From Sphingomonadales bacterium (lineage in GTDB: Bacteria > Pseudomonadota > Alphaproteobacteria > Sphingomonadales > Sphingomonadaceae): a DNA stretch of 18,651 bases. Position numbers and translations under genes: made by a program. Every line of letters starts with the position of its first letter. The first letter of the stretch is position 1. Below the pieces are notes generated by a model. The model worked only from the letters and a program-made list of their open reading frames with translations. It was not told the origin of the DNA and did no database searches. The stretch is taken from positions 1-18,651 of the forward strand of contig JANYCM010000217.1 in assembly GCA_025360285.1 (NCBI GenBank), given 5' to 3'. Shown here piece by piece: positions 7,748-14,994 of this stretch.

Positions 7748-10700
7748 TTGTAAACCAGCGCTTCAACCGCGGCGCCAGCCAGTTTTCGGCGCCGACCGCC
7801 AGGCTGAAGCTGGCGGGCACGATGATCAGCGTCAGTGCCGTGGACACGATCAGCCCGCCGATGACGACGATGCCCATGGGAGCGCGGAAACTGCCGTCGC
7901 CTGAAATCGACAGGGCGACGGGCAACATGCCGGCGACCATGGCAACTGTGGTCATGATAATCGGCTGCACCCGCTTGCGGCCGGCTTCAAGGATGGCGGC
8001 GGTGCGTTCGGCGCCGTGGCTCATCTCCTCGATGGCCATATCGACAAGCAGGATGGAGTTTTTGGCGACAATGCCGAGCAACATGAGCAAGCCGATGAAA
8101 ACTGGCATGGAGATGGGATTGCCGGTCAGGTGCAGCGCGATGCCGCCACCCAGCGGCGCCAGCAGCAGCGACCCCATGTTGACGAACGGTGGCAGTACGC
8201 GGCGATAGAGCAGCACGAGGACGGCAAAGACCAGCAGCACCCCGGCGATGACCGCGATGATGAAATTGACGACCAGCTCGGCCTGCCATTTGTCCTGGCC
8301 CAGGGTGATGCGTTCGACGCCGGGGGGCAGATTCTTGAGACCGGGCAGGGCGTTGATCTTGGGCTGGGCATCGCCGGAAACCAGACCGGGCGCCAGATCG
8401 GCGCCGATCAGCACGCGGCGCTGCTGATTATACCGGCGGATCTGGGTGGCGCCGGTGCCAAAGCTGATATCGGCGACGACCTTCAAGGGCACTGAGCCGC
8501 CACTTGCCGTCGGCACCGGCAGATCCTTGATCGTATCGAGGTTGCGGCGCGAGCTTTCCGACAAAGCGACGCGAATGGGGATCTGGCGATCCGACAGCGA
8601 GAATTTGGCGACATTCTGATCGATGTCGCCCAGTGTTGCGATGCGAATGGTATCGGACAGCGCCGCCGTCGTCACGCCCATTGCCGCCGCCACATCGAAA
8701 TGCGGCTTGATGGTGATTTCGGGCCGGCGGACATCGCCTTCGATGCGGACCTGGCGCAGTTCGGGCAGGCGCTGCATCTGTTCGACAAGCGTGGTGGCGG
8801 CCTTTTCCAGAACGTCGGGATCGGTACCTGTCAGCACCACTGACATGTCGCGGCCGCCAAAGCCGCCATTTTGCGATTGGAAGCCTACCCGCGCATCTGG
8901 GATGGTCTGCAATTTGGGCGACAATGCGCGTTCGAACTCGACGCTGGTGACTTTGCGATCCTTGCGCAGGGTGAGGAACAGACTGGCGGAACCAATGTCG
9001 ATGTCCGAAACCGCCGCTTCGACCACCGGCGATTGCTCGGCAATGGCGGCGGCCGCGTCAGCAACCGCGACGGTCTGTGCCAGCGTTGCGCCGGGCGGCA
9101 GCGACAGGGTGATCTGGCTGGTATTGGAATCGCGCGCCGGCTGAAAGGTCAGCGGCAAGGTCTTGAAGCTGTAAACTGTCAGCACCAGCGCCAGGCCGCC
9201 CAGCGCCACGGTCTTCCAGCGGTTGTCGAGGCACCAGCCGAGCAGCTTGATATACCATTTCACCCAGGCGCCTTCGCCGTGCACCTGCTGGCCATGGCTT
9301 TTCAGGAAGAAGGCGGCGAGCATCGGGGTGATAAGTCGGGCGACGGCGAGGCTGAGCAACACCGACACCACCACCGTGATGCCGAAATTCTTGAAGAACT
9401 GCCCGGAAATGCCAGGCATCAGGCCAACCGGCAGGAACACGGCGACAATCGCCATGGTGGTGGCGACAACGGCCAGCCCGATTTCATCGGCGGCGTCCAT
9501 CGCGGCCTGATAGGCGGTCTTGCCCATGCGCATGTGGCGGACGATGTTTTCAATCTCGACAATGGCATCATCGACAAGCACTCCGGCGACGAGGCTGAGT
9601 GCCAGCAGGCTCAATGTGTTGAGCGAAAAACCGAGCAGATTCATGAACCAGAAGGCCGGGATAGCCGACAGCGGGATCGCCAGCGCCGAAATCACCGTCG
9701 CCCGCCAATCGCGCAGGAACAGGAACACCACGACGACGGCAAGCAGCGCGCCTTCGACCATCGCATCGATCGCCGAATGATATTGATCCTTGGTATATTC
9801 GACCGAGGTGAACAATTCGGTGAACTTGATCTTGGGATTGGCCTTGGCAATCTTGGCCAACACCTTCTGGGCATCGTCATAAACGGTGACGTCGGACGAT
9901 CCCTTGGCCTTGGTGATCGAAAAGCTGAGAACCTGGCGGCCGTTCATCTTGCCGAGCGAACGCTGCTCGGCATACAGATCCTTGACGTCCGCCACATCGC
10001 CCAGCCGTACGCTGCGCCCATTGCCCAGCGCAATTTGCGTATCGGCCAGGCCATTGGCATTGATGGCATTGCCCAGCACGCGCACCGATTGTTCCGACCC
10101 GGCGATTTCGGCGCGGCCACCCGCGGCATTGAGGTTGACCTGGCGCAACTGGGTGTTGATCTGGCTGGCGGTGACCCCATAGGCCTGAAGGCGCGCCGGA
10201 TCGAGAATGACGCGGATTTCGCGGCTAACCCCGCCGCTACGCCGTACCTGCGCCATGCCGGGGACCGCCAGCAATTGCTTGGCGACGGTGTTGTCGACAA
10301 ACCAGCTGAGTTGTTCGAGCGTCATGTCAACGGCTTCAACCGAGACATAGGCCAGCGGCCCGCCGGTCATGTTCACGCGCTGCACCTGCGGTTGCAGGAT
10401 GCCCTGCGGCAAGTCGCTGCGGATGTTCGACACGGCATCGCGGACATCATTGACGCCGCGGTCGATGGGCGTGCCGATGGCGAACTGCACGCTGGTCGCC
10501 GATTGGCCTTCACTGACAATGGAGGTAATTTCGTCAACGCCATTGATACCGCGCAGCGCCGCTTCGACGCGCTGGGTAACCTGCGTTTCCATCTCGGTCG
10601 GCGCGGCGCCGGGTTGATTGACGATGACCTGGGCCACCGGGAAATCGACATCCGGGTTGCCGTTGACGTCCATCTGGATGAAGCTGACGATACCCGCCAG

Positions 10701-10769
10701 CGTCAGCATGAAGAACAACACAAGCGCCGGAATCGGGTTCTTGATCGACCAGCTGGAGATATTGCGCAT
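7695..10769 (-). CDS. RND efflux permease, AcrB/HAE-1-like inner-membrane pump
   Basis: Proton-driven inner-membrane pump of 1024 residues, the trimeric core of a tripartite efflux system. The N-terminus (SIKNPIPALVLFF, TM1) and the porter-domain start (NPDVDFPVAQVIV) are typical. Proton-relay residues are present: the adjacent acidic pair Asp400-Asp401 in GVLVDDAIVEIENI (TM4) and Lys903 in GIVAKNSILLVD (TM10), as in AcrB. The two halves each contain a large periplasmic loop, and the length is normal for the family. The gene starts 11 bp after the adaptor gene stops, so the two are almost certainly co-transcribed. The Shine-Dalgarno sequence is poor, which fits coupling. No outer-membrane channel gene is in the window, so the pump presumably borrows a TolC-like channel encoded elsewhere. 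The substrate cannot be predicted. Confidence 0.95.
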   Translation of the reverse strand: MRNISSWSIKNPIPALVLFFMLTLAGIVSFIQMDVNGNPDVDFPVAQVIVNQPGAAPTEMETQVTQRVEAALRGINGVDEITSIVSEGQSATSVQFAIGTPIDRGVNDVRDAVSNIRSDLPQGILQPQVQRVNMTGGPLAYVSVEAVDMTLEQLSWFVDNTVAKQLLAVPGMAQVRRSGGVSREIRVILDPARLQAYGVTASQINTQLRQVNLNAAGGRAEIAGSEQSVRVLGNAINANGLADTQIALGNGRSVRLGDVADVKDLYAEQRSLGKMNGRQVLSFSITKAKGSSDVTVYDDAQKVLAKIAKANPKIKFTELFTSVEYTKDQYHSAIDAMVEGALLAVVVVFLFLRDWRATVISALAIPLSAIPAFWFMNLLGFSLNTLSLLALSLVAGVLVDDAIVEIENIVRHMRMGKTAYQAAMDAADEIGLAVVATTMAIVAVFLPVGLMPGISGQFFKNFGITVVVSVLLSLAVARLITPMLAAFFLKSHGQQVHGEGAWVKWYIKLLGWCLDNRWKTVALGGLALVLTVYSFKTLPLTFQPARDSNTSQITLSLPPGATLAQTVAVADAAAAIAEQSPVVEAAVSDIDIGSASLFLTLRKDRKVTSVEFERALSPKLQTIPDARVGFQSQNGGFGGRDMSVVLTGTDPDVLEKAATTLVEQMQRLPELRQVRIEGDVRRPEITIKPHFDVAAAMGVTTAALSDTIRIATLGDIDQNVAKFSLSDRQIPIRVALSESSRRNLDTIKDLPVPTASGGSVPLKVVADISFGTGATQIRRYNQQRRVLIGADLAPGLVSGDAQPKINALPGLKNLPPGVERITLGQDKWQAELVVNFIIAVIAGVLLVFAVLVLLYRRVLPPFVNMGSLLLAPLGGGIALHLTGNPISMPVFIGLLMLLGIVAKNSILLVDMAIEEMSHGAERTAAILEAGRKRVQPIIMTTVAMVAGMLPVALSISGDGSFRAPMGIVVIGGLIVSTALTLIIVPASFSLAVGAENWLAPRLKRWFTNGESAPKSAPPAVQPAE

Positions 10770-10780
10770 GGGGCGGGGCC

Positions 10781-11983
10781 TCAGCCGGCCGTCGCGCGGA
10801 GCGCGACGACAGGCTTAATGGTTTCACCGGCGCGCAGGAAAGCACCGGCCGAGGCGACAATGCGTTCGCTGCCATTGATGCCGTTTGTAATGCTGACGCC
10901 CTGGTCGCCGACACTGCCGATGGTGACGGCGCGGCGTTCGACCCTGTTGCCGGCCCCGACGACATAGACATAGCTGCCACGATCATCGGACTGGATAGCT
11001 GATTGCGGCAGCACCGGGCGCACGCCCTGGCCCGCCGCCATGCTGGCGCGGGCAAAGGCGCCAACACGCAGGCCCGGCGCATAAGCGAGGGCGATGCGCA
11101 CGACTCCCTGGCGACTGGTCGTATCGATCAACGGATCAACCAGCCAGACCTTGCCCGGATATGATGTTGTGGAACCGACCGGAGTGACATTGGCCGCCAT
11201 GCCCGGCTTTAGCCGTGCCAAATCCTGTTCGGCAACCAGCGCGCGCATTTCCAGAATGCCGCCTTCGGCAAGGCGAAACAGGCCGCCGCTGCCAGGGCTG
11301 ACGATCTGGCCGGCTTCGACACTGCGCGACAGGATCAGCCCGGCGGCCGGGGCGCGCACATCGAGCCGGTTGAGCCGGGCGTTCGATTCAGCCAGTTGGG
11401 CCTTCGCCAGCGTAACCTTGGCGAGCGTGCCGTCGCGGGTGGCGACTCGCTTGTCGATATCGGCTTTGGAGATGAAACCCTTGTCGACCAACGCCTGGGC
11501 GCGGCGCAGATCGGCCGCGGCCAGCGCCGCATCGGCCTCTGCCGACCGGATCGAGGCGGCCAGCTGCGCAACCTGCTGAATCTGCACACTGCGATCGATG
11601 CGCGCCAGTACCTGGCCCTTGCCGACCGACTGGCCGGGATCGACCAGCACCTGGGTAACGCGGCCGCCTTCGCCTTCGATGCCGACCGCCGAATCGCGGC
11701 GCGCCGCGATCGAACCTGGTGCAGTGACGGCATCGGCGACGCGGCTGGTGCCGGGCACGATCACTGTCACTTCGGGGACGTTGCTGGGGGCGGGGGCTAG
11801 CGCCGGCTTGGGCGCAAAAGCCTTCCAGGCGCCAAAGGCGATGGCGAGGATGATGAGGGCAATGACCAGCGGCCGTACCCAGGGACGGTGCGGCGCATCG
11901 ATGGTCGCATCGGCACCGCCGGCCGCCACGAACGGATAAACGCCGGCGGAACCGGGCTCGGGCAGCTTGTTGTGCATGTTCAT
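10781..11983 (-). CDS. RND efflux periplasmic adaptor subunit (membrane fusion protein)
   Basis: Adaptor linking the inner-membrane pump to an outer-membrane channel; 400 residues from the ATG at 11981-11983. AAAGGA lies about ten bases upstream. A second ATG two codons on is equally possible. The frame stays open another 57 codons upstream (to 12154), but the predicted promoter lies in that extension. An N-terminal anchor helix (PLVIALIILAIAFGAWKAF) follows a short cytoplasmic tail. There is no lipobox Cys, so it is a membrane-anchored rather than lipoprotein adaptor. Next come a biotinyl-lipoyl half-motif (GEGGRVTQVLVDPGQSVGKG), an Ala-rich coiled-coil hairpin (SIRSAEADAALAAADLRRAQ and beyond), the second lipoyl half (RLDVRAPAAGLILSRSVEAG), and beta-barrel and membrane-proximal domains. 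It is the first gene of the efflux group. Confidence 0.93.
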   Translation of the reverse strand: MNMHNKLPEPGSAGVYPFVAAGGADATIDAPHRPWVRPLVIALIILAIAFGAWKAFAPKPALAPAPSNVPEVTVIVPGTSRVADAVTAPGSIAARRDSAVGIEGEGGRVTQVLVDPGQSVGKGQVLARIDRSVQIQQVAQLAASIRSAEADAALAAADLRRAQALVDKGFISKADIDKRVATRDGTLAKVTLAKAQLAESNARLNRLDVRAPAAGLILSRSVEAGQIVSPGSGGLFRLAEGGILEMRALVAEQDLARLKPGMAANVTPVGSTTSYPGKVWLVDPLIDTTSRQGVVRIALAYAPGLRVGAFARASMAAGQGVRPVLPQSAIQSDDRGSYVYVVGAGNRVERRAVTIGSVGDQGVSITNGINGSERIVASAGAFLRAGETIKPVVALRATAG

Positions 11984-12004
11984 GCTCGATCGTCCTTTGG
12001 ATAG

Positions 12005-12026
12005 GACTGTATTATATAAATACGTC
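12005..12026. promoter_or_regulatory. Candidate repressor operator over the RND operon -10 box
   Basis: The arms GTATT (12009-12013) and AATAC (12019-12023) flank the centre ATATA. Outer GAC (12005-12007) and GTC (12024-12026) extend the symmetry, with one unpaired T on the left. The repeat covers the -10 hexamer, as TetR- or MarR-type operators often do. A second small palindrome, AAGAG-C-CTCTT, lies at 12036-12046 by the -35 region. No TetR/MarR gene is in the window, so the regulator is unknown. Confidence 0.35.
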
Positions 12027-12037
12027 ACTTCCTGCAA
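12011..12037 (-). promoter_or_regulatory. Probable promoter of the RND efflux operon
   Basis: On the minus strand a perfect TATAAT (12016-12011) lies 28 bases upstream of the adaptor ATG. The best upstream element is TTGCAG (12037-12032) at a short 15-bp spacing, so the -35 is weak. A start near 12003 would give a leader of about 20 nt carrying AAAGGA. Weak -35 elements with overlapping palindromes are common at repressed efflux promoters. Confidence 0.5.
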
Positions 12038-12209
12038 GAGCCTCTTAGCCGATCGCCACGGCCGTGCGAAGGCATAATCAAAATGCAATGCCAGGACTGT
12101 GACGATACGGCCCCATGACAGCGATTTCAGTGGCTTCAACGGTGGCGTTGTCATCGGGCGGCTGCCGGCGCAGGGTCGCAGAGTGACGATTAGCGGCGCT
12201 TTTGCCCGA

Positions 12210-12232
12210 CAGCCTTGCGGTTCAGCCTTGCG
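12210..12232. repeat. Short direct repeat upstream of the SIMPL gene
   Basis: CAGCCTTGCG occurs at 12210-12219 and again at 12223-12232, a 13-bp period, about 57 bp before the SIMPL start codon. It could be a paired regulator half-site or chance; no match to a known box is recognised. Confidence 0.3.
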
Positions 12233-12288
12233 AAAGCCTTTATGAACGAAACAGGCTGCCGCACGTTTGTTACCGGTAAGGAATATAT

Positions 12289-13011
12289 ATGAACAAGCAT
12301 CATTGGCTCGCCGCCGCCGCGTTTGTCTCTGCCGTCTGGGTCGCCGTGCCTGCCGCCGCTGCCGACATGATGGCGATGCCGCCCGCTGCGACGACGCTGA
12401 GCATAACCGCCGAAGGGCGTGTCGCCCGCACCCCGGATATTGCCGAAGTGTCCGGCGGCGTCGTGACCAGTGCGCCTACTGCTGCAGCCGCGATGGCCGA
12501 AAATGCCACGCGCATGACAGCGGTGGTCGCCGCCATTCGCAAGGCCGGGGTGGCCGAGCGTGATATCCAGACCAGCGGGCTGAGCCTGCAACCACAATAT
12601 CGCTATGACAATAATGTGCCGCCGGTGCTGACCGGGTATCAGGCCACCAACAGCGTGGCGCTGCGCATTCGCAAGATTGCCGATACCGGCCGCTTGCTCG
12701 ATACGTTGGTCGGCGTCGGCGCCAACCAGATCAACGGGCCGACTTTCAAGGTCGATGGTGCCGAGGCGGCGCTTGATGAGGCGCGCACAGCGGCGGTGGC
12801 AACGGCACGCAAGCGCGCTGAACTTTATGCCAGGGCAACAGGGCTCCATATCCACCGTATCGCCAGCGTCGCCGAACAGGCGGGCTATGAACCGGGGCCG
12901 CGCCCGATGATGATGATGGCCCGCGCTGAAAAAGTCGCTGATTCGACGCCGGTGGCACCGGGAGAAGTGGCGCTGACGGTCAATGTGACGATGGTGTTCG
13001 AAATGGAATAG
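12289..13011 (+). CDS. SIMPL domain (DUF541) periplasmic protein
   Basis: Exported protein of 240 residues. The ATG at 12289 is preceded by AAGGA at seven bases. A signal peptide (HHWLAAAAFVSAVWVAVPAAA) probably ends near residue 25. The remainder matches the SIMPL/DUF541 pattern. It starts with LSITAEGRVARTPDIAEV, then has GVVTSAPTAAAAMAENATRM and ERDIQTSGLSLQPQY, a GYQATNSVALRIRKI strand, and ARKRAELYARATG near residue 180. The domain forms oligomeric beta/alpha assemblies in some bacteria and is linked to oxidative-stress resistance in others; a general biochemical role is not settled. The gene is divergent from the RND operon and convergent with the XRE regulator 46 bp away. Family assignment is confident; a link with the efflux pump is only positional. 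Confidence 0.9.
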   Translation: MNKHHWLAAAAFVSAVWVAVPAAAADMMAMPPAATTLSITAEGRVARTPDIAEVSGGVVTSAPTAAAAMAENATRMTAVVAAIRKAGVAERDIQTSGLSLQPQYRYDNNVPPVLTGYQATNSVALRIRKIADTGRLLDTLVGVGANQINGPTFKVDGAEAALDEARTAAVATARKRAELYARATGLHIHRIASVAEQAGYEPGPRPMMMMARAEKVADSTPVAPGEVALTVNVTMVFEME

Positions 13012-13057
13012 GCGCGGGTCCCAGGGCTTTTGCCGCTTTTCGAAGCTCAAAGGAATC

Positions 13058-14017
13058 CTAAAGCGTGCGCCGGTCCTCATAGGCGGCGCCGCGCGACATG
13101 GACTGTGCCAGGTGCATCATCAATATGGTTTCGCCGCCAATGGCAAAGGCGGCGGGGCCGGTGTCGGGCCACAGATGCTCGCAGATATGCGGCGCGATCG
13201 CGTCGGCTGGCGACAGCGGATAGCTGTTGGACAGGTCATCGAGCCGGGCATCATCGGCGACGACATTGCCGCTGAGGTCGCCGATGCGTTCGAGCAGGCA
13301 TTTGCTGGCGATCGGCGTGCCGGCGGCATCACGCATCACGGTCATGATCAGGCCATCGACCAGCTCGGCGCGCTGGCGCATCACGCCGTTGAAGATGCCG
13401 AAAACGAAGGTGCCGGTGGTTTCATCGGTGGCGATCGAAAACAGCTTGTTCTGCAGCGGCAGTGACCAGCCGGCATAGCGAATATCCATGATCGCCAGCC
13501 GAAAGCTCAACATGCCATCGGGCGTGATGCGCAGCATGACATGCTCATGGATGAATTGGCCGGGGGCTTCGGAGGACGGTCGGGTGGTGCGCCAAAAGCC
13601 TTCATAGCTGGCACCGTGCAACTGCACATTGGCTGCCGTTTCCTGCAGCATGGCGGCGGGCACCCATTGGCCGAGGCCCGGTGCGGTTCGCCGTGCCGGC
13701 AGCGCGACGCCGAAGCGCGCCGCCAGCACATCGAGCCCGCTGTCCCAATCAAGCAGGCTGAAACCCGGATGGCGGTCGCCGATGAGCTGGGTCAGCCGTG
13801 CCAGATTATGTGCCGACGGCGTGACGCTGCCCGAACACCAGCGGCTGATCAGGGACTTATCGACCCCGACCGCGGCCGCCAATTGGCCACGGCTGATCGA
13901 CAGGGCCTTGAGCACCAGCGACAATCCATCTGAAAACGCGGTCGCCACGCCGATATTGTTGCAGATGACATGCGGTCCCGCAACACCGGGCGCACCGATC
14001 GTGCAACGGCCCTGCAA
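13058..14017 (-). CDS. XRE-type helix-turn-helix regulator with unassigned C-terminal domain
   Basis: DNA-binding regulator of up to 319 residues. The helix-turn-helix lies at about residues 33-80 (LSLVLKALSISRGQLAAAVG, VDKSLISRWCSGSVTPSAHN), the Cro/C1-type pattern. Residues about 100-319 form a domain I do not recognise, with alternating hydrophobic/beta segments (HEHVMLRITPDGMLSFRLAI, GTFVFGIFNGVM, ELVDGLIMTVMRDAAG); it may bind a ligand or partner. The start is unusual. TAG immediately precedes the TTG at 14015-14017, so nothing further upstream is possible. The only other in-frame starts before the helix-turn-helix core are GTG at 13948 and later TTG/GTG codons, and none has a Shine-Dalgarno sequence. 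The gene is divergent from two PEP-CTERM genes across 152 bp rich in repeats, which suggests autoregulation and control of those genes. Confidence 0.82.
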   Translation of the reverse strand: MQGRCTIGAPGVAGPHVICNNIGVATAFSDGLSLVLKALSISRGQLAAAVGVDKSLISRWCSGSVTPSAHNLARLTQLIGDRHPGFSLLDWDSGLDVLAARFGVALPARRTAPGLGQWVPAAMLQETAANVQLHGASYEGFWRTTRPSSEAPGQFIHEHVMLRITPDGMLSFRLAIMDIRYAGWSLPLQNKLFSIATDETTGTFVFGIFNGVMRQRAELVDGLIMTVMRDAAGTPIASKCLLERIGDLSGNVVADDARLDDLSNSYPLSPADAIAPHICEHLWPDTGPAAFAIGGETILMMHLAQSMSRGAAYEDRRTL

Positions 14018-14047
14018 CTACCATGCATCGGTTGCGCACATGTGCGC
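14002..14047. promoter_or_regulatory. Candidate operator cluster between the XRE regulator and the PEP-CTERM pair
   Basis: GCGCACATGTGCGC at 14034-14047 is a perfect 14-bp palindrome. TGCAAC occurs at 14002-14007 and 14013-14018, exactly 11 bp (one helical turn) apart. The reverse word GTTGC lies at 14031-14035, and GTTGCA occurs again at 13958-13963 inside the start of the regulator frame. The position around the regulator's start fits an autoregulatory operator; no binding data support this. Confidence 0.4.
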
Positions 14048-14084
14048 GCGTCGCTGCACCTTATTGCACAGGCTGGGGACTCCT

Positions 14085-14120
14085 AAAGCCGCCGCAACCC
14101 GATCGTTTGCGGGGCTTTTT
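14085..14120 (+). terminator. Intrinsic-terminator-like hairpin in the leader of the PEP-CTERM pair
   Basis: AAAGCC-G-CCGCAA (14085-14097) can pair with TTGCGGGGC plus Ts (14107-14118), with one bulged G at 14091 and a 9-nt loop. A run of five T follows the GC stem on the plus strand (14116-14120). It lies 50 bp upstream of the ATG at 14170 and after no plus-strand gene. It therefore cannot end a known upstream transcript on this strand. An attenuator or the 3' end of a short RNA starting after about 14018 are the plain readings. Confidence 0.5.
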
Positions 14121-14169
14121 CGACCGTTGCCGGCCTGAACGGCTGGCATCGGTCATTCTTGGGGACAGT

Positions 14170-14973
14170 ATGACAATCGATATAGTGAAAACGGGCGCCC
14201 TGGCGCTGCTGGCCGCCGCCACGCTTGCCGCCCCGGCTGCCGCGGTACGCGTGCAATTGGTGGTGATTGGCGCGATCGCCAGCGGCACTGACGGCGGCAA
14301 TGATCTCGATTCAGTCGATGTCATCAACAATGTCTATGTCGAACATTATGCGCCGGGCAGCGTGTTTGGCAGCATTGGTTCGCTGGCCGGCAAGGCGATC
14401 ATTTTCCGCACGGTCTATGATGTCGATTTGCCCGATGTGCCGGTGGGTGCCGGCGGCGTCTTCAGTGATCCAGTCGGCGACTGGACGCTGGCAATGACCC
14501 CGACCCTGACCATCGGCGGAGTCAGCCACGCGGTCTTCACCCAGCCTTATGGCGCCATTTACGGCGGCAGCGCGGCCTTTACGCTGGGCGACGGAACACC
14601 TGACACTATGGCCGGCACCTTCAGCGGATTTTCCTTCGACCTGAGCACAATCACCCATATTTTCAATCAGCAGGTCGATTTTTCCGCCATCCTTCCATCG
14701 GCGTTCCTGTCCACGGACACGATGCTGCCCGGTGATGCCGGCCTGCCGGGCCGCGGCTATGGCAATGCCGCCGCCAGCGGCAGCGGCACCTTCAACTTCA
14801 TCAGTCAAACCTGCTTCTTCACCTGTTCTTACAAGCAGGCGATCGGCAGCTTCACACTGAACCGCATCCTGGTCAGCGCCGCGCCGGAGCCGGAAAGCTG
14901 GGCGCTGATGCTGCTGGGTTTCGGCCTGATCGGCGTGATGGCGCGCCGCCGTCCTTCATCCATCGCCGCCTGA
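14170..14973 (+). CDS. PEP-CTERM sorting domain protein, first of a tandem pair
   Basis: Exported protein of 267 residues. The ATG at 14170 has GGGGA five bases upstream and is followed by a signal peptide (IVKTGALALLAAATLAAPAA). The frame is open upstream to 14023, but that part covers the palindrome and terminator hairpin and is unlikely to be coding. The mature part has beta-type sequence with no recognised domain and a Cys pair in TCFFTC near residue 219. The last 30 residues are APEPESWALM, a hydrophobic helix and ARRR, the PEPxxWA-CTERM signal. A second PEP-CTERM gene starts 21 bp after the stop, so the two probably share an mRNA. The divergent XRE gene is the obvious candidate regulator. 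Confidence 0.88.
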   Translation: MTIDIVKTGALALLAAATLAAPAAAVRVQLVVIGAIASGTDGGNDLDSVDVINNVYVEHYAPGSVFGSIGSLAGKAIIFRTVYDVDLPDVPVGAGGVFSDPVGDWTLAMTPTLTIGGVSHAVFTQPYGAIYGGSAAFTLGDGTPDTMAGTFSGFSFDLSTITHIFNQQVDFSAILPSAFLSTDTMLPGDAGLPGRGYGNAAASGSGTFNFISQTCFFTCSYKQAIGSFTLNRILVSAAPEPESWALMLLGFGLIGVMARRRPSSIAA

Positions 14974-14994
14974 GTTTCATTGGGGAGAAAGACC

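Larger units (their letters stand above)
11984..12288. other. Divergent intergenic region between the RND operon and the SIMPL gene
   Basis: About 305 bp, more AT-rich than its flanks, without a gene I can support. It holds a probable minus-strand promoter with overlapping inverted repeats (12005-12046), a 10-bp direct repeat (12210-12232) and the ribosome binding site AAGGA of the SIMPL gene (about 12277-12281). A 23-codon plus-strand frame at 12115 and a minus-strand extension of the adaptor frame both lack ribosome binding sites. Confidence 0.6.

Noticed and set aside
8871..10967. Open frame of about 698 codons on the plus strand opposite the RND permease gene
   Set aside because: It is antisense to a clear RND permease with intact motifs. 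Its translation is Gly/His/Arg/Gln-rich low-complexity sequence, as expected from a GC-rich shadow frame, and no ribosome binding site or domain was seen.
11984..12154. 57-codon N-terminal extension of the RND adaptor
   Set aside because: It runs through the AT-rich region with the TATAAT box, and the ATG at 11983 has its own AAAGGA.
12115..12186. 23-codon plus-strand frame starting with ATG
   Set aside because: No ribosome binding site, no recognisable sequence, and within chance expectation.
14023..14169. 49-codon N-terminal extension of the PEP-CTERM protein
   Set aside because: It covers the palindrome and terminator-like hairpin, is Arg/Cys/Pro-rich without a signal peptide, and the ATG at 14170 has a good Shine-Dalgarno sequence followed by a signal peptide.
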